Translations under genes and position numbers: made by a program
From: Molanna angustata
Taxonomy: Eukaryota; Arthropoda; Insecta; Trichoptera; Molannidae
Length of the DNA stretch: 64,000 nt
Direction: 5' to 3'
Assembly (NCBI GenBank): GCA_963576475.1
Contig: OY754980.1
Coordinates: forward strand, 34,208,431 to 34,272,430
The notes under the pieces: generated by a model
The model's database searches: none
What the model saw: the letters and a program-made list of their open reading frames with translations, nothing else
Told to the model about the DNA's origin: nothing
Part shown: one piece after another, positions 20,691 to 31,830 of the stretch
How the letters are laid out: every line of letters starts with the position of its first letter
Numbering within the stretch: the stretch's first letter is position 1

Positions 20691-21185
20691 CTAAATGTTC
20701 TACTCCGAATTTTGAATTCTTCCGTATACATAACATATATGCTACGAAGCCTCTACATTGGTGTTTTTTGACATCAAAATTGAAAAACCATGAAAAATGT
20801 AGACTTAATCATCGCGGATCATGGGTTGAAACATGTCGATTTTCTTAAACCATGAAAAATGTAGACTTAATCATCGCGGATCATGGGTTGAAACATGTCG
20901 ATTTTCTTAAACCATGAAAAATGTAGACTTAATCATCGCGGATCATGGGTTGAAACATGTCGATTTTCTTAAACCATGAAAAATGTAGACTTAATCATCG
21001 TGGATCATGGGTTGAAACATGTCGATTTTCTTAAACCATGAAAAATGTAGACTTAATCATCGCGGATCATGGGTTGAAACATGTCGATTTTCTTAAACCA
21101 TGAAAAATGTAGACTTAATCATCGCGGATCATGGGTTGAAACATGTCGATTTTCTTAAACAGACCGAAAGTTGGGATATATGATT
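20691..21185. repeat. Dispersed repeat D2, copy with internal expansion
   Basis: It starts AACACTAAATGTTCTACTCC, has the GCTACGAAGCCTCTACATTG string, and ends near the AGACCGAAAGTTGGGA string. The same order is seen at 31290-31830 and 53960-54968. In this copy one internal segment has become a six-unit tandem array (20787-21158). Confidence 0.8.
20787..21158. repeat. 62-bp x 6 tandem array
   Basis: The unit begins ACCATGAAAAATGTAGAC and includes CATCGCGGATCATGGGTTG and CATGTCGATTTTCTTAA. Six copies are essentially identical; the fourth has CATCGTGG. The single-copy version in the other D2 members shows that the expansion is local. Confidence 0.95.
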
Positions 21186-21725
21186 TTTGTCTGATAGAAA
21201 CATCTGTTGATAAACTAAATAAGCTTGGTTGAACTTTTTTAGAGTGTGAATATGACATAATATATATATTGTTAAATATGAACGAACAAAAAATATATAT
21301 TATAGTTTAGGTTTCTGAAAAACACATGTATTTTATTATTAGCGTACGTAGTCCATTGAAACCATAGCGTTAATACATAGTAATGGTGACTTTTTCAATA
21401 TTTTTTCTTAAGAGGGGCGCGGGACAAAAAGTAATCCTGTTTTATGTTAAATATAATATATTGTTACAGCATAAGATAAAATTACAAAAGCTTACGACCA
21501 TATATCATCCTCGTTACACGAATCTCACAAATAATGTTCAAGTTAAGATCTCCGTAAAGGGATGTCCCAGTGTAATGTGTGGACATTGCAGATTAGAAAG
21601 GTTTTGAAAACATTCGCAAAATGATATTTATATTTTTTTTTTGTAATGTTATATTTAAGTCCTCACCAGTTTCTAAGCGACAAAATGAAAAGAAATGCTT
21701 TTTCACATAAAATTATATAAAACAA
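21186..21725. other. Unassigned stretch
   Basis: A 74-codon frame at 21383-21607 ends in a short CPSVMCGHC string. The evidence is too weak to call a gene. Confidence 0.3.
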
Positions 21726-22020
21726 TGTATTAGTGACTTATCTTGGGCAGAACCCTCAGAGACAGAATCCCCAATGAGTAGATCCGCAGAACCTGCAATG
21801 TGGAGGATATTGTAAGGTGGAGCAGGCAAAGAAGACGATACTTGAGAGATGATGTTAAAAGGATGAATCCAGAAAGGCTGCCAAAGATATTAATGCGCGA
21901 GATACCAGAGGGACGCCGACCACCGGGAAGACCATCAAAGAGATGGAGGAAGAGCTGGACATTCTCGTCCCAGGACCTGTAAAAACAGATCATAGATCTA
22001 AAAATAAAAAAAATAAAAAA
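21726..22020 (+). pseudogene. LINE-B C-terminal relic
   Basis: With one stop it reads ILGRTLRDRI, then CNVEDIVRWSRQRRRYLRDD, then RRPPGRPSKRWRKSW. This is collinear with the LINE-B C-terminus at 2060-2476. It is followed by an A-rich tail AAAAATAAAAAAAATAAAAA. No upstream RT remains. Confidence 0.85.
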
Positions 22021-22091
22021 TGAGGAAGTATTAGTGACCACTTAGAAATAACCTGAGTTGGGTTGAAAATTGATAATTAGGTATGTTTATT

Positions 22092-22376
22092 TGTTTCAGC
22101 GATTCAGACAAGAGACACCATCAATATTTTGGATTCCATAATTATAAGAGCTGAATTGCAAGACAAGACCCCACAAAATGGACCCCTAAAATATTAAGAT
22201 GTAGACCTTGGGAAAACACGAGAGGCGTCGAATAACCTCAAAAAAGATGGTTCGATGACATAGCCCCTGTGGGGGGTAAAAACTGGCTGTAAGCAGCAAC
22301 CGACAGAAAGAAATGGAAGAGAATGGAAGAGGCTTATATCCAGCAGTAGAGGACAGAGTGCTGAAGAAGAAGAATT
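22092..22376 (+). pseudogene. LINE-D 3' end relic
   Basis: A broken frame reads RCRPWENTRGVE, KRWFDDIAPVGGKNWL, DRKKWKRMEEAYIQQ, then a GAAGAAGAAGAA tail. The RRW-DDI-NW...DR-W...EAY pattern is the usual end of many insect LINE ORFs. The family differs from LINE-A, LINE-B and LINE-C here. Confidence 0.7.
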
Positions 22377-22460
22377 ACGTAAACCAGTTGATGATAGATC
22401 GGAAGCCCTGTAAGTTTCTTGATTTTTCGGTTGTCCTATAAATATATATTCCAACTTTTT
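22377..22460. repeat. MITE-2 fragment
   Basis: ACGTAAACCAGTTGATGATA, ATCGGAAGCCCTGTAAG and the following TATATTCCAACTT match the right half of MITE-2 and the fragment at 50176-50320. Confidence 0.6.
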
Positions 22461-22462
22461 AG

Positions 22463-23152
22463 GTCCGAATGCAGAGTCCTACCTAAATACTAAATTCTAA
22501 ATACTAACCATGTTTTCATTACAGTCGCTCACTTAAGTTAGGAGATCACGTGACTTCCTAACTGGAGGATGCTACCAAGTTTTTCTATGAGAATTGCATA
22601 TCTAAATACTTGGCGCATGCACATCAGCGTAAACTAACATTTGCGAATTGTCAAAAAGTAAGGTTGATAGCGAGGAATCTTATGAGTGGTTTAATACTAA
22701 AATACGAGAATTTTTTCGGTGGATGATGATTTTATCGGCTTCGTTGAATATGGTATTTGGTAATTTTCTCAAATCAAATATCAAACAGAGTATTCAGGGA
22801 TCCAAACGAGATGTCGAAAATTCGGTGGAATTTCAAAAAAATCGTGACATCGAGCTGTCAGTGTGAAGTGTGAAGTTGGTTACGTATGTTTGTGTTGTTA
22901 TAGCATAAAACATTTTAAACGTCAAACGCCAGAAAAGAGATCGATAGCTTTCTAAGCCCATACAAAACTATCTATCTCTTTTCTTCATTCCACAATAATG
23001 TGAAATTCTACGCCATCGACCTTAAGTTTGGCGTAGTATTTAGTATTTAGTTAGTGATGTCTCTGCAACGCAATTGCTAACTTAAGAATACTAAATACTC
23101 CAGTGAGGTCAGGAGTTAGTATTTAGGTACCTAGGACTGTGCATTTGGGTCC
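22463..23152. mobile_element. MITE-1 copy 2, uninterrupted (about 0.69 kb)
   Basis: The ends are GGTCCGAATGCAGAGTCC and, on the right, GGACTGTGCATTTGGGTCC, giving inverted termini of about 20 bp. The interior matches the split copy at 3206-7208 in reverse complement. It includes GGAGATCACGTGACTTCC, GATAGCGAGGAA and the TTTTCGGTGGATGATG string. There is no transposase ORF; the 72-codon frame at 22648 is a chance frame. This copy gives the empty-site sequence for the RTE insertion. Confidence 0.85.
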
Positions 23153-23640
23153 TTGTCTTTGTTGAGATAATACATAAATTTGTCAAACGTGAATAATAAT
23201 AGAATATAAACGTGTGGTGTTAATTTATATCGGATTTCTCCACGATAGACTCGGTGTGATGATAAATGTGTAGGTAAATTTTTATCATTTATTTTCCGTT
23301 CAATTTTATTAGCTACCAATTTTCCGACCCAAATTCATCCATGGCATATTTGATGTATGTGTCCGAAATTACATTTTCCTCGTCACAAAAAAAAAACGCA
23401 AGAGATTACCTACATTTTTAATGTCATTACACTCTCAATATTGTGTTTTACACGAAGGGGATAAAAGGGAGTATGTAGTAGGTAAGGGATGATATGAGCG
23501 AGGAATGATTAATGACATTGTACCTCTGGTAGATCCGGTAGATCCGGTACATCCCCCAAGCGTGTATAACACATACACCTGTAAATTAATAAACTTTATT
23601 CGGATTATTATGTCAAAGACTTGACTTGTTTGACCAAATT
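23153..23640. other. Unassigned stretch
   Basis: A TAGATCCGG duplication near 23531. Nothing else recognised. Confidence 0.35.
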
Positions 23641-24120
23641 GTACAAAAAACGAGTGGGTTGTGGCCAACGCTAAACTCCTCACTAACAAGTCATTCTATA
23701 AAATATTCATTTTTTTTTATGTTTATATTTATTTGGGTATTTCTTGTTGGAACATGGTAATTTATCCGACGAACAATTTTGTATGTAAAATGTTCAGCAT
23801 TTTTATGGCATGAGTTTGTTAAATTATTTTTTATTAAAATATTTTTATTTTGAAAACTTGATAATATAGGTAGGTACACATATTTGCAAAATTTGAAAAA
23901 AATTGAATGAGTACTTTAGTCTATAATCGATAAAGTAAAATGAACACGCCGTACATAGCACATAGCACACACACAGATATATTGTGATGAAACTTTCAGA
24001 ATACAATCTCAGCATGATACTAGTTGATAATCTTCAATAAACAAATAGCTTTAAAAATTGCGAAATAAATAACTCCCCATTATATCCCCTTGGGTTAGAG
24101 AGGAGTAAAAATAGGATAGT
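23641..24120 (-). repeat. Dispersed repeat D1 copy
   Basis: In inverse orientation to 13915-14455: it starts CGAGTGGGTTGTGGCCAACG and ends CTTGGGTTAGAGAGGAGT. It contains TTTCAGAATACAATCTCAGC. The middle part is shorter than in the copy at 57561-58085. Confidence 0.75.
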
Positions 24121-25200
24121 GTAATATCGATCATTGCGAATCACCAGTACAGAAGTGAGCGCAAAAACTGAGCGCTACATTTCATTACGATAAAGAGCTC
24201 AAAGATGGCTTTATTTCCATGACGCAATCTCTTTCAAACAACCAACAAGTCGCGAATTAATTTGTCAACATAGTTATGGTACGTACATAATAATCATAGA
24301 GTCGGGCTCGGCGCTTCTGGTACGTCATCGCTAGGATACCCTGTCCTCCGTCTTCAATATATCGATGCGATCCCCTTAAAGTTTCCATTGGGCCTCCGGA
24401 TGGCCTCTTCCCCGTTGAAAAGCTGGTAATCAAAGCTTTTTCTCACGAGGTGATTCTCATGATGACTTAAACTTAAAATTCATTATATTATAATACATTT
24501 ATTTACTACTTTATCAAGTTATATTGTACTTTCTTCATATATTCCTAAACGTGAGGTAATGCCGCGATGAGAACACCTCGCTTTGAAGCGGGTAAAATGG
24601 TGGTTAATTGAAGCGATAGTTTATTTAGTTTAAGCCCGATCCGTGCATTTGACATCACGATATGTGGAGTGAGGCAGATCTGTTCGGTTTCCAATAGTGA
24701 TCCCTAGACAATACCGTACTAAAATCATCGCTTGCATGGTGGCGAGCTAATTTCCGACGACGGTTATTTCTCCGCCATGGCGTCACTTTTGATCGCCGAG
24801 GGAATTGTGAGTTGTGAAATAGGACAGAATGGTTAAATTTAACCGCAGGTACGATCCTGAACCAAAGAGTGCCTGTTTTCTTTCAATTGGCTTCCATTAA
24901 GTGTTTTTTCACCAAACGTGTCGTTCAAATGACCTTTTTGTGAGCTCACTTTTGAAACTGCAGTTGTTGTCCACGATACGAGCTCCTCGGAATGGATACC
25001 GGAAAGCATTTTGTTCTTCCACTTTTTCTTCGCTAGAAGCCCAGGGGTACCAGGTCTCTGACTTCTTGGGCTTGTGTGGAGGTCTGAAGACGTCTTGGGA
25101 CGTAAGTCTTTGTCTTTTGTTTTAACTCTCTAATCACTTCGGGGAACAGAGCGTCAGCGCCAGTCAGGTTCTCTTTTTATTATCTGCTGGGTAATTCCAT
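24121..25200. other. Unassigned, GC-richer, single-copy-looking region
   Basis: About 24300-25130 is more GC-rich than its surroundings and matches no repeat here. A plus-strand frame at 24901-25125 reads to a GAC|GTAAGT donor-like site near 25100. The minus strand also has open stretches (for example TSQDVFRPPHKPKKSETWYP). I cannot choose a strand or product. It could be a host exon, a UTR or neither. Confidence 0.3.
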
Positions 25201-25229
25201 CTTGAAAACAAAAAAGGTGGATACTTTGA

Positions 25230-26275
25230 AATGATAAATTGGGGGGGGAGGACATGTAAAACAACATTGTATTTCATTAATCATTGCACAAAAAGCTATT
25301 TTAAGAGTAATTAACAAAAAAAACATATTTATACCCTTCTGAATTGCTATTTAAAGAATCTGAAGTCCTTGAAATCCGACAACTTTACATAAAAAGTATT
25401 ACACAAAACTATACAACAGCCACGTTCCCCAAAACCATACTACACATAAAACTAGACAAACTAACATAGTAATTGGCGTTACAATCTTGGTTTTTTTCTT
25501 TATTAATTCATTTTGAAAATATTATGTTATATTAAAAAACTGTATGTAACCTTAAGAAATAAATAAATAAATAAATAAACTGTACGAAATCTTGAAGCAG
25601 TACCTAGAATGAAAACCACACTAGGACAAAAAAAACTATACATACCTAGCACCTAAACTACATAATATGTTAAAACACAACATACCAGAAATTTCAACTC
25701 TCATATCAACTAATGCAAAAAAAATAATATTCAAATGGTTGTTTTACAAAGGCAGAGAAAAGAGCGAAAGACTATTGCAAATAGTGAAATGAACAAATAA
25801 ATACATTGTACTATTAGACTAGACTAGACTAGACGCCCAAGAAAAGGATGGCACGACCATGTAAACGATATTTTGAAAGATGGAAATGTAAGAAGCGTGA
25901 ACAACAGACGAACATGTATAAGACGATGTATGAATGTTAAGGAGGCGATGAATGCGTGTCAAGATAGAAAAATGTGGCGTTCGGTTCTCTCTGCCTACCC
26001 CGTGAGGGACATGGCGTGATGGTATGTATGTATGTACTATTAGACTACCTTACAGTAGGTAACAATATATTAACACTATACTAGATAAAAATATATGTAA
26101 TGGCACCCCGACACAGGCATTAGCCTAGTGGAGTACCTAAGTAATTAGAATAAAAACATAAACTTTAATTTTAAGTTACCTAATTATAGTACTATGTATA
26201 TATTTTAAGTTATATTGTTCATACATAATATGTTATTATATTTGTAAAAAAAAGGATTTAAAATAAATAGATTAA
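25230..26275 (+). mobile_element. CR1-like LINE, 3' part, carrying two later insertions
   Basis: IAQKAILRVINKKN, then ESEVLEIRQLYIKSI, and later KLHNMLKHNIPEISTLIS and FKWLFYKGREKSERLLQIVK align in order with the C-terminal half of the CR1-like ORF at 34803-35939. The ORF end is at about 25791 and a 3' UTR runs to an A-rich end near 26275. It is interrupted by about 160 bp with an (AAAT)n tail (about 25455-25582) and by a LINE-A copy (25822-26032). Frameshifts make it a relic. Confidence 0.75.
25807..26047 (+). mobile_element. LINE-A 3' fragment with 15-bp target duplication
   Basis: TGTACTATTAGACTA at 25807-25821 recurs at 26033-26047. Between them lies the LINE-A end: CAAGAAAAGGATGGCACGAC (RKGWHDHVN), CAGACGAACATG, TGCCTACCCCGTGAGGGAC, GGCGTGATGG and a TATG tail. 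At the 5' junction GACTA is repeated (GACTAGACTAGAC) before LINE sequence starts, extending the end of the target duplication. Confidence 0.85.
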
Positions 26276-26279
26276 AAAT

Positions 26280-27198
26280 TCAGTTATCTTGGTGTGTTTT
26301 TCAACTGTTCTCAAGTGCCAAACTCGCTAATACATATGCCTATATGTTATTTGATAATCTTGTTTTTTAACCGACTGTATTGTTCATAAACATAAACCAT
26401 AATATATTTTACCATAAAGCTCTTACATTTTAAGTTCTGTATTTTGCTAAACCATTTTAATGTCGCTGGATTTTATTGTGGAAAGGGGGGAAATTCTTTT
26501 AAAATTGTTAAGAAACACTGGTCTTGTACTTCAAATTACATTGCATGACTTTTAAAAAATGAAAATTCAAACGAAGTTTATCATAGGGAAAATTTCAGAG
26601 TAAATGTATTAGCAAAAAAATGTAAGTATGTGTTAACTAAATAAGAATTAATTGTACCTATTATGAACCTATTCTGCAGGCGAAGGAGAAAAATTCCTTC
26701 GTCTGCTCTTCGGGGAATCTACTTGACTATTTAAAATTTTACAATTTTAGTAACTTTCTTTATTCTGCACAAAAAATAGACGCATTTCGTTTAATTGTCA
26801 TAACTCACAGATGTCACAAGTTGGAATTTATTAACAAAGGCAATACGTAGTTAATTTGATATATTATGGTTGAGTATTGTCTTTATTCTGCTTTAGACAA
26901 TAAATAGGTATATTGTTTGTCTTCTTGGAGGTATAAATTAAGCTTCAAGTTATTGTACGAGAGATTCCAACCAAAATTATAATTATTTACGAGAAATGAA
27001 TCAAAACCATGAATTATTATCTTACATAAATACATCACAGTCGTATTAAATTATATTATTTGTGCAGAAAATACGTGAATTCACGCCATGGAATTTCCAA
27101 CAATTTTACGTATGATAATTTTGATATTATACTTGTTTGATATTATGTATTGTTACATCAAACAAAATTGACTACTGTTCAACATAATATATATTTTC
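26280..27198. other. Unassigned AT-rich region
   Basis: No repeat family or coding motif recognised. Confidence 0.35.
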
Positions 27199-27251
27199 CT
27201 CGTATCAGAACGACCGTTTCGGCTGACTAGACCCTTATCAACCGATACAAG
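27199..27251 (-). ncRNA. Degenerate hammerhead-like structure
   Basis: On the minus strand CUUGUAUC pairs with GAUACGAG. Between these lie UUGAUAA, a GGGUC...GCC segment, GAA, AC, G, GU and C, in the order of a type I hammerhead with a very short stem III. The core is degenerate (UUGAUAA instead of CUGANGA) and stem II is weak. It may be the end of an old PLE. No protein remnant lies next to it. Confidence 0.35.
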
Positions 27252-27289
27252 AAAAATATATAGGTACATATATATTTTTTTATTACATA

Positions 27290-27400
27290 TATCAAAAATT
27301 ACATTATTTTATATAAGTAACATAACAAATAAATTGGGTTGGTTTGGAACATCTTACTAGGTCAGGCCTGTTCCGAGGTGGTAGACTATTTACATAATAT
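27290..27400 (-). repeat. Short LINE/SINE-like 3' module
   Basis: Minus strand CTACCACCTCGGAACAGGCC and TGACCTAGTAAGATGTTCC resembles AACACCTCGGCACAGGACTT and CCTAGTGAGGTGTTC in the insertion at 33868-34200. Both are followed by A-rich tails. The function and autonomous partner are unknown. Confidence 0.45.
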
Positions 27401-28599
27401 TAATTACTAAGTCATTGTAAGATGTTATATAGAATGATTGTGTAGCCCATGGTCCACTTACTGATTCCTATGCTAGTAGTTATATACATATGTAGAACCA
27501 TAGTTATTTTAATTTTATTTAAATATATCTAGTAGGAAAAATGTAGTTCTAGATTTTAAATATCGTCACTATTGACAATTTCAGATCATTAAGTTTGATA
27601 TTGTTTACATGAATCGACGAATATTAAATATGCTAGATGATAATAAAAATTGTAAACTGCTAGTCCTATAACAGGATTTCCTAGTTGGGCAGCAGTAATC
27701 TACTTATTGTTGTTATTATAAATATGGAGTGATAAAAGGTAAAATAAAAATAAAATAAAATAAATAAATAATTATGCTGGACTCTCACGGTATTAAATGC
27801 TTTATTAATTTTTGTTTCAACATTTCAGACATACATTACTAATTCATTAAATAATAAACATACGAAATTAACAATAAATATGATAGTTTGGCAATGAAGT
27901 GCGTCGCTTACATATGTGTTCAATTAAATACCCTCTAGCGCCAAATTCCATCTGACAGGGATGTCGCTAGGCGCTGTGCCGTCACAGGAGGAATACGAAG
28001 AAGAATGTTGTACTCTCATCGCTGTTTTCGTATGAATAAAAAAAAAACATTCCTTAAGAAAATGAATGTCAAAGCTTTGTTAAAGTGGCGACATGAATGG
28101 CGTGTAAAGTAACTAGAATGCATTTGACATTTGAGTGATGACTGCTTAGCACGAAGGTTTTTAGATTCAAGATATAACCATTTATTCCATACAATTATAT
28201 TTATTTGAAGCTATGTTCGCAGGTTTCAGTTGTTCAGTTATTCAGCGCACTTCTGGAATTGAATTGCTTAATTAATATGTTATGTAAGTGAATTCAGTCG
28301 GTTCAAATGTTTATTTTCTCGCATTTTTATATTACAAATATGTTTAAGTTACATTTTCCTTGGGGCTATCACGAAACGCAACAAGGAAAATTAATTCATG
28401 AATGAATATCTCCGCTGTTATTTTATGGTAAACATGTTTATATTCTGCGAAAGGTTTTGAATCTATTAGATTTTATAGACAATATTTTGATATCAATTTA
28501 AAAACATAATTATAATTATATAATACTTAATTTTTGGTAGAAAAAACACAATGTATGATATTCTGTATTTTTATTTACATTAAAGATAATCCATTTCGT
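27401..28599. other. Unassigned AT-rich region
   Basis: Nothing recognised apart from low-complexity AAAT runs near 27750. Confidence 0.35.
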
Positions 28600-28807
28600 T
28601 TCACTAGATACTTATTATTTATTTATTTCACTTTTTGTTCATAATATATGTAAAAATATATAATGCTCACTGGCGGACTTATTGCCATTAGGCAATTTCT
28701 TCCAACCAAGCAGATAACAGAGTGACAGAATTAAACATGTACATCAACAAAAAATGAAAGCTACAAAAGAACAAAGAAAATATACATAACACCAAGATAA
28801 ATGGGTT

Positions 28808-28990
28808 TAGATGGGTCGATGGCAGAGCGGTTAGCGCGCTGTGCTAGTAATCCTGTGGTCGCGAGTTCGGATCCTGCCCCGACCGATTTCGTTCACCTAT
28901 AGCACAAGCATTTATTTGCTTATTTTAGGGAACGTAGGAAGATGTATATGTACTTCTTTAACAAGGACATATTTATTTAAAAAAAATAAA
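28808..28990 (+). repeat. SINE-1, tRNA-derived
   Basis: The head is tRNA-like: acceptor strands GGTCG and CGACC, box A TGGCAGAGCGG, and box B GAGTTCGGATCC. The anticodon loop region CTAGTAA gives AGT at the anticodon position, but the anticodon stem is mismatched. A body (TTTCGTTCACCTATAGCAC, GAACGTAGGAAGATGTATAT) and an A-rich tail follow. Two more copies lie at 54975-55118 and 58200-58306. It would be transcribed by RNA polymerase III and mobilised by a LINE partner that I cannot name. It is not a functional tRNA gene. Confidence 0.85.
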
Positions 28991-29191
28991 TAAAAAAAAC
29001 ATCATAGCAAAAAAAGGATAGGGAAGAAGAGGAAATCGAGATCAGGTGTTTAGGGATAAATATTAGGTAGCAAAGGGAAGGAAGAAAAAGGAGAGGGATC
29101 AGGTATTTTCGGAGAGATATCCCTTCTTTAGTCTTTTCTTGAAAATTGAAAGCGAGTTGGAAGAAGTTATATCAGGACTTAAATTATTCCA

Positions 29192-29916
29192 TACATACAT
29201 GCATACCATCACGCCATGTTCCTTACGGGGTAAGCAGAGAGAACCGAGTGCCATACTTCTCTATTTTTGCACACATTTCTCGCTTCCTTTACATCCATGC
29301 ATCGTCTCATACATGCTCGTCGATTGTTCAAACTTTTTATGTTTCCTTCTTCAAAAATATCATTCACATGGTCATGCCATCCCTTTCTGGGTTGACCTCT
29401 GCTATTCACTCCATCTCTTGCACCCATGTATATTTTTTTGGTCAGTCGTTCATCGTTCATCCTTTCTATATGTCCAAACCACTTTAAAGCATTCACTTTC
29501 ATTTTACATATAATATCCTTCTTTAACTTGCATTCTCTCCTTATGTCCTCATTTTTTATTCTATCATATATCGTTCTATTACATACTCTTCTTAGTGATC
29601 TCATTTCTACAGCATTTATTCTACTTTCATGTTTCACTAGCATACGTCAAAGTAGGCACCACAATTGCATTGTGTACTGCAATTTTGGCTTCCTTTGAGA
29701 TGCTTGGATCGGCCATTACTGGTCTAAGTGCTCCGTTTATTCTATTCCCTGCCATAACTCTTCTTTCAATATCTTTATCGGGTCTTCCATTCCGTTCAAA
29801 CATACTCCCCAAATATAAATATTCCTCAACTTGTTCTAGCCATTCGTTCTCTACTTTTATCATACAAGCAGTTATACTTTCAGTCTTTTCAAATACCAAT
29901 ATCTAAATTATTTAAC
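29192..29916 (-). pseudogene. LINE-A 5'-truncated copy with 12-bp target duplication
   Basis: TAAATTATTCCA flanks it at 29180-29191 and 29917-29928. The minus strand encodes the RT thumb and C-terminus: MIKVENEWLEQVEEYLYLG, LTYASETW (through a break near 29630), MRSLRRVCNRTIYDRI, LKWFGHIERMNDERL, RGQPRKGWHDHV, and YPVRNMA at the stop (29209). It ends in a short CATACATAC tail next to the duplication. The endonuclease and RT catalytic motifs are missing. There is one frameshift between the two frames (29209-29643 and 29627-29899). It was inserted into the CR1/L2-like relic. Confidence 0.85.
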
Positions 29917-30015
29917 TAAATTATTCCAGAATCTTGGTATTGGCGTATCAATGTAGTAATTATATATTATTCTTTGATCTGTAAATCTTGATAATAATAT
30001 GCTAATAACTAATAA

Positions 30016-31289
30016 AAATTAAATGGCATTTTAAAGATAATTATATATTTTCTACAAAAATCAATTTTTATCTGGTATTGTGGCAGACCACCTTTGAGAA
30101 ATTACTTTCGCGCGCGCCTGGTGATAGCAAAAATATTCGTTCATCAATAGGCCGAGTTCATCGCCCTCGGTGCCAAGCGAGCGACAATACTAGACATAAG
30201 CGGTACGACAATACGGCAATGTTTCCAGAAAGTTCGCGGTCAATGAACTTGCCACCCTTGACGTATGCACTAATAAGGGAGTACACGAGTCACTTCATCA
30301 CGCGAACACTTGGTCATTCAGTCACTCGATCACTCGTCTCATTCTGATCCTTCAGCTTATATTTACTAAATAACTATTGCCAAAGTATCATAATTTGGTA
30401 TTAAAAAGTTATAATTATAATTTTGTCCTGCAATACTACGAAGAAAATATGTTATCTATTGGGAAAAAAACAGGTGTTCTTAGTTATATTGCTTTATTGA
30501 AATAACGTGTTTATATTCAGATTCTGAAAATCCTCATTTGTAATATTGTAGGTGACGTAAGTAATTGATTACTTGCAAATTTGATTAATGCGAGTGCTGA
30601 ACAGCCCCGATGTAATATGCTAAAGTGATCTTTTAATTCATGTTAACTTTGATGTCTCCAAGATTTTAATGTGCACTTTAAACTATTGTATTTACCAGTG
30701 TTGGTCTTTGTTATTTATTCTCTCTCTAAAAGCATGAAATGGTCGAGTCTGAAAGCGGCGGATAGGTAAATAATGCTAAGTCTCCGTCTGTCTCCGTGTT
30801 ACTGATTTACAAAGAGTAGAATTACCTTCGTTTGGCCTGAAGTTGGAACTAATAAAGAGTTCAGACAAATTAGGAGCGGTGCCTTAATGCAGCAGTACTT
30901 CCTTCCTTCTTCCTACTTGCCGTCTTATCTACGTGGAACAGCATCTTAGGGGAGGTAGAGTTGAGAACCACCTGAATTCCAAGACGACTGCAGATGTCCA
31001 CATTATCCTACTTTTATAAGTAGGTAACTGGAACTCTGTTTTGTACTAAATATTTTTACCTACAAAAACTATCGTTGAAAATTATTATAATTTTTTTAAC
31101 CATGTGTTAATGGTTTTATGGAAAACTCTAATAAATAACATGAAGTAAATTTGGTAATATGGTATCTACACAAGAAAATACCTAAATATTATACCTAAAT
31201 ATTATATATTATATCGTAGCAATGAAGAAAAAACGAAAGAATTTCTTGAAAATTCGAAAACGAAAGAATTTTACAATACAAAAACAATA
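30016..31289. other. Unassigned region with two GC-richer patches
   Basis: 30080-30350 (CGCGCGCGCC, many CpG) and 30730-31020 are GC-richer and match no repeat here. An 89-codon plus frame at 30078-30347 has no motif. These could be regulatory or exonic host DNA, or old LTR pieces. No call is possible. Confidence 0.3.
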
Positions 31290-31830
31290 CACAGGTACAA
31301 AAACTAGTCGCATGTAACACATGAGATCCAACTATCGATGGCGATATTATGTAAAATTGAAGAATAAGCACCAAACTATACACACTTCTACACGTAACAC
31401 GTTCGAGTTTATATATGGTTTTTGAGATTTATGAAAAAATAAAGTAAAATTTCAATAGTTGATAATCCCTGACTGAAACAAAAATTCTGAGTATAGAAGT
31501 TTTGTGGGCCAAAAATTAACTATGTATATATTCTGAAATTTTGTGCTCTGTAAATTGAGCGCATCAAAAGTTATAAGATGACAGACACACTAAATGCGCT
31601 ACTCCGAATTATGATTAAGTCCATATATATAGAATATATTATAATATGCTGCGAAGCCTCTGAGTTGGTGTTTTTTTGGCTTGAAAGTTGAAAAGAACAT
31701 TAAAAATATAGATTCTGCATACAAATCTCGCGAATCTTGGCTTGATGCTTTGTCGATATGTTAAGAGAAATAAATTCTCTTGAACAAATCGACAGTCGGA
31801 CAAGTTAAGTTCAATTAAATCTACCAAGAA
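31290..31830. repeat. Dispersed repeat D2 copy
   Basis: It contains GCATGTAACACATGAGATC, CAATAGTTGATAATCCCTGA, TGTAAATTGAGCGCATCAAA, CTGCGAAGCCTCTGAGTTGG and TTGAACAAATCGACAGTCGG, in the same order as 53960-54968. No coding capacity. Confidence 0.75.

Larger units (their letters stand above)
28600..30015 (-). mobile_element. CR1/L2-like LINE relic hosting a SINE and a LINE-A copy
   Basis: Minus-strand coding end: DTPIPRFWNNLSPDITSSNS then LSIFKKRLKKGYLSEN and a stop, split by the LINE-A insertion at 29192-29916. This is the WN-LP...FK-KLK end of CR1/L2/Jockey-type ORFs. The 3' UTR continues to the left through TGCTTGGTTGGAAGAAATTG and CCTAATGGCAATAAGTCCGC, ending in AAATAAATAAAT near 28610. 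SINE-1 lies inside it at 28808-28990. No RT motifs survive. Confidence 0.7.

Noticed and set aside
18641..21158. CRISPR array
   Set aside because: Repeats are directly tandem, with no unique spacers, and the DNA is clearly eukaryotic.
28810..28884. tRNA gene
   Set aside because: Box A, box B and acceptor pairing are present, but the anticodon stem is mismatched and the same head plus body and A-rich tail recurs at 55.0 and 58.2 kb. It is a SINE.
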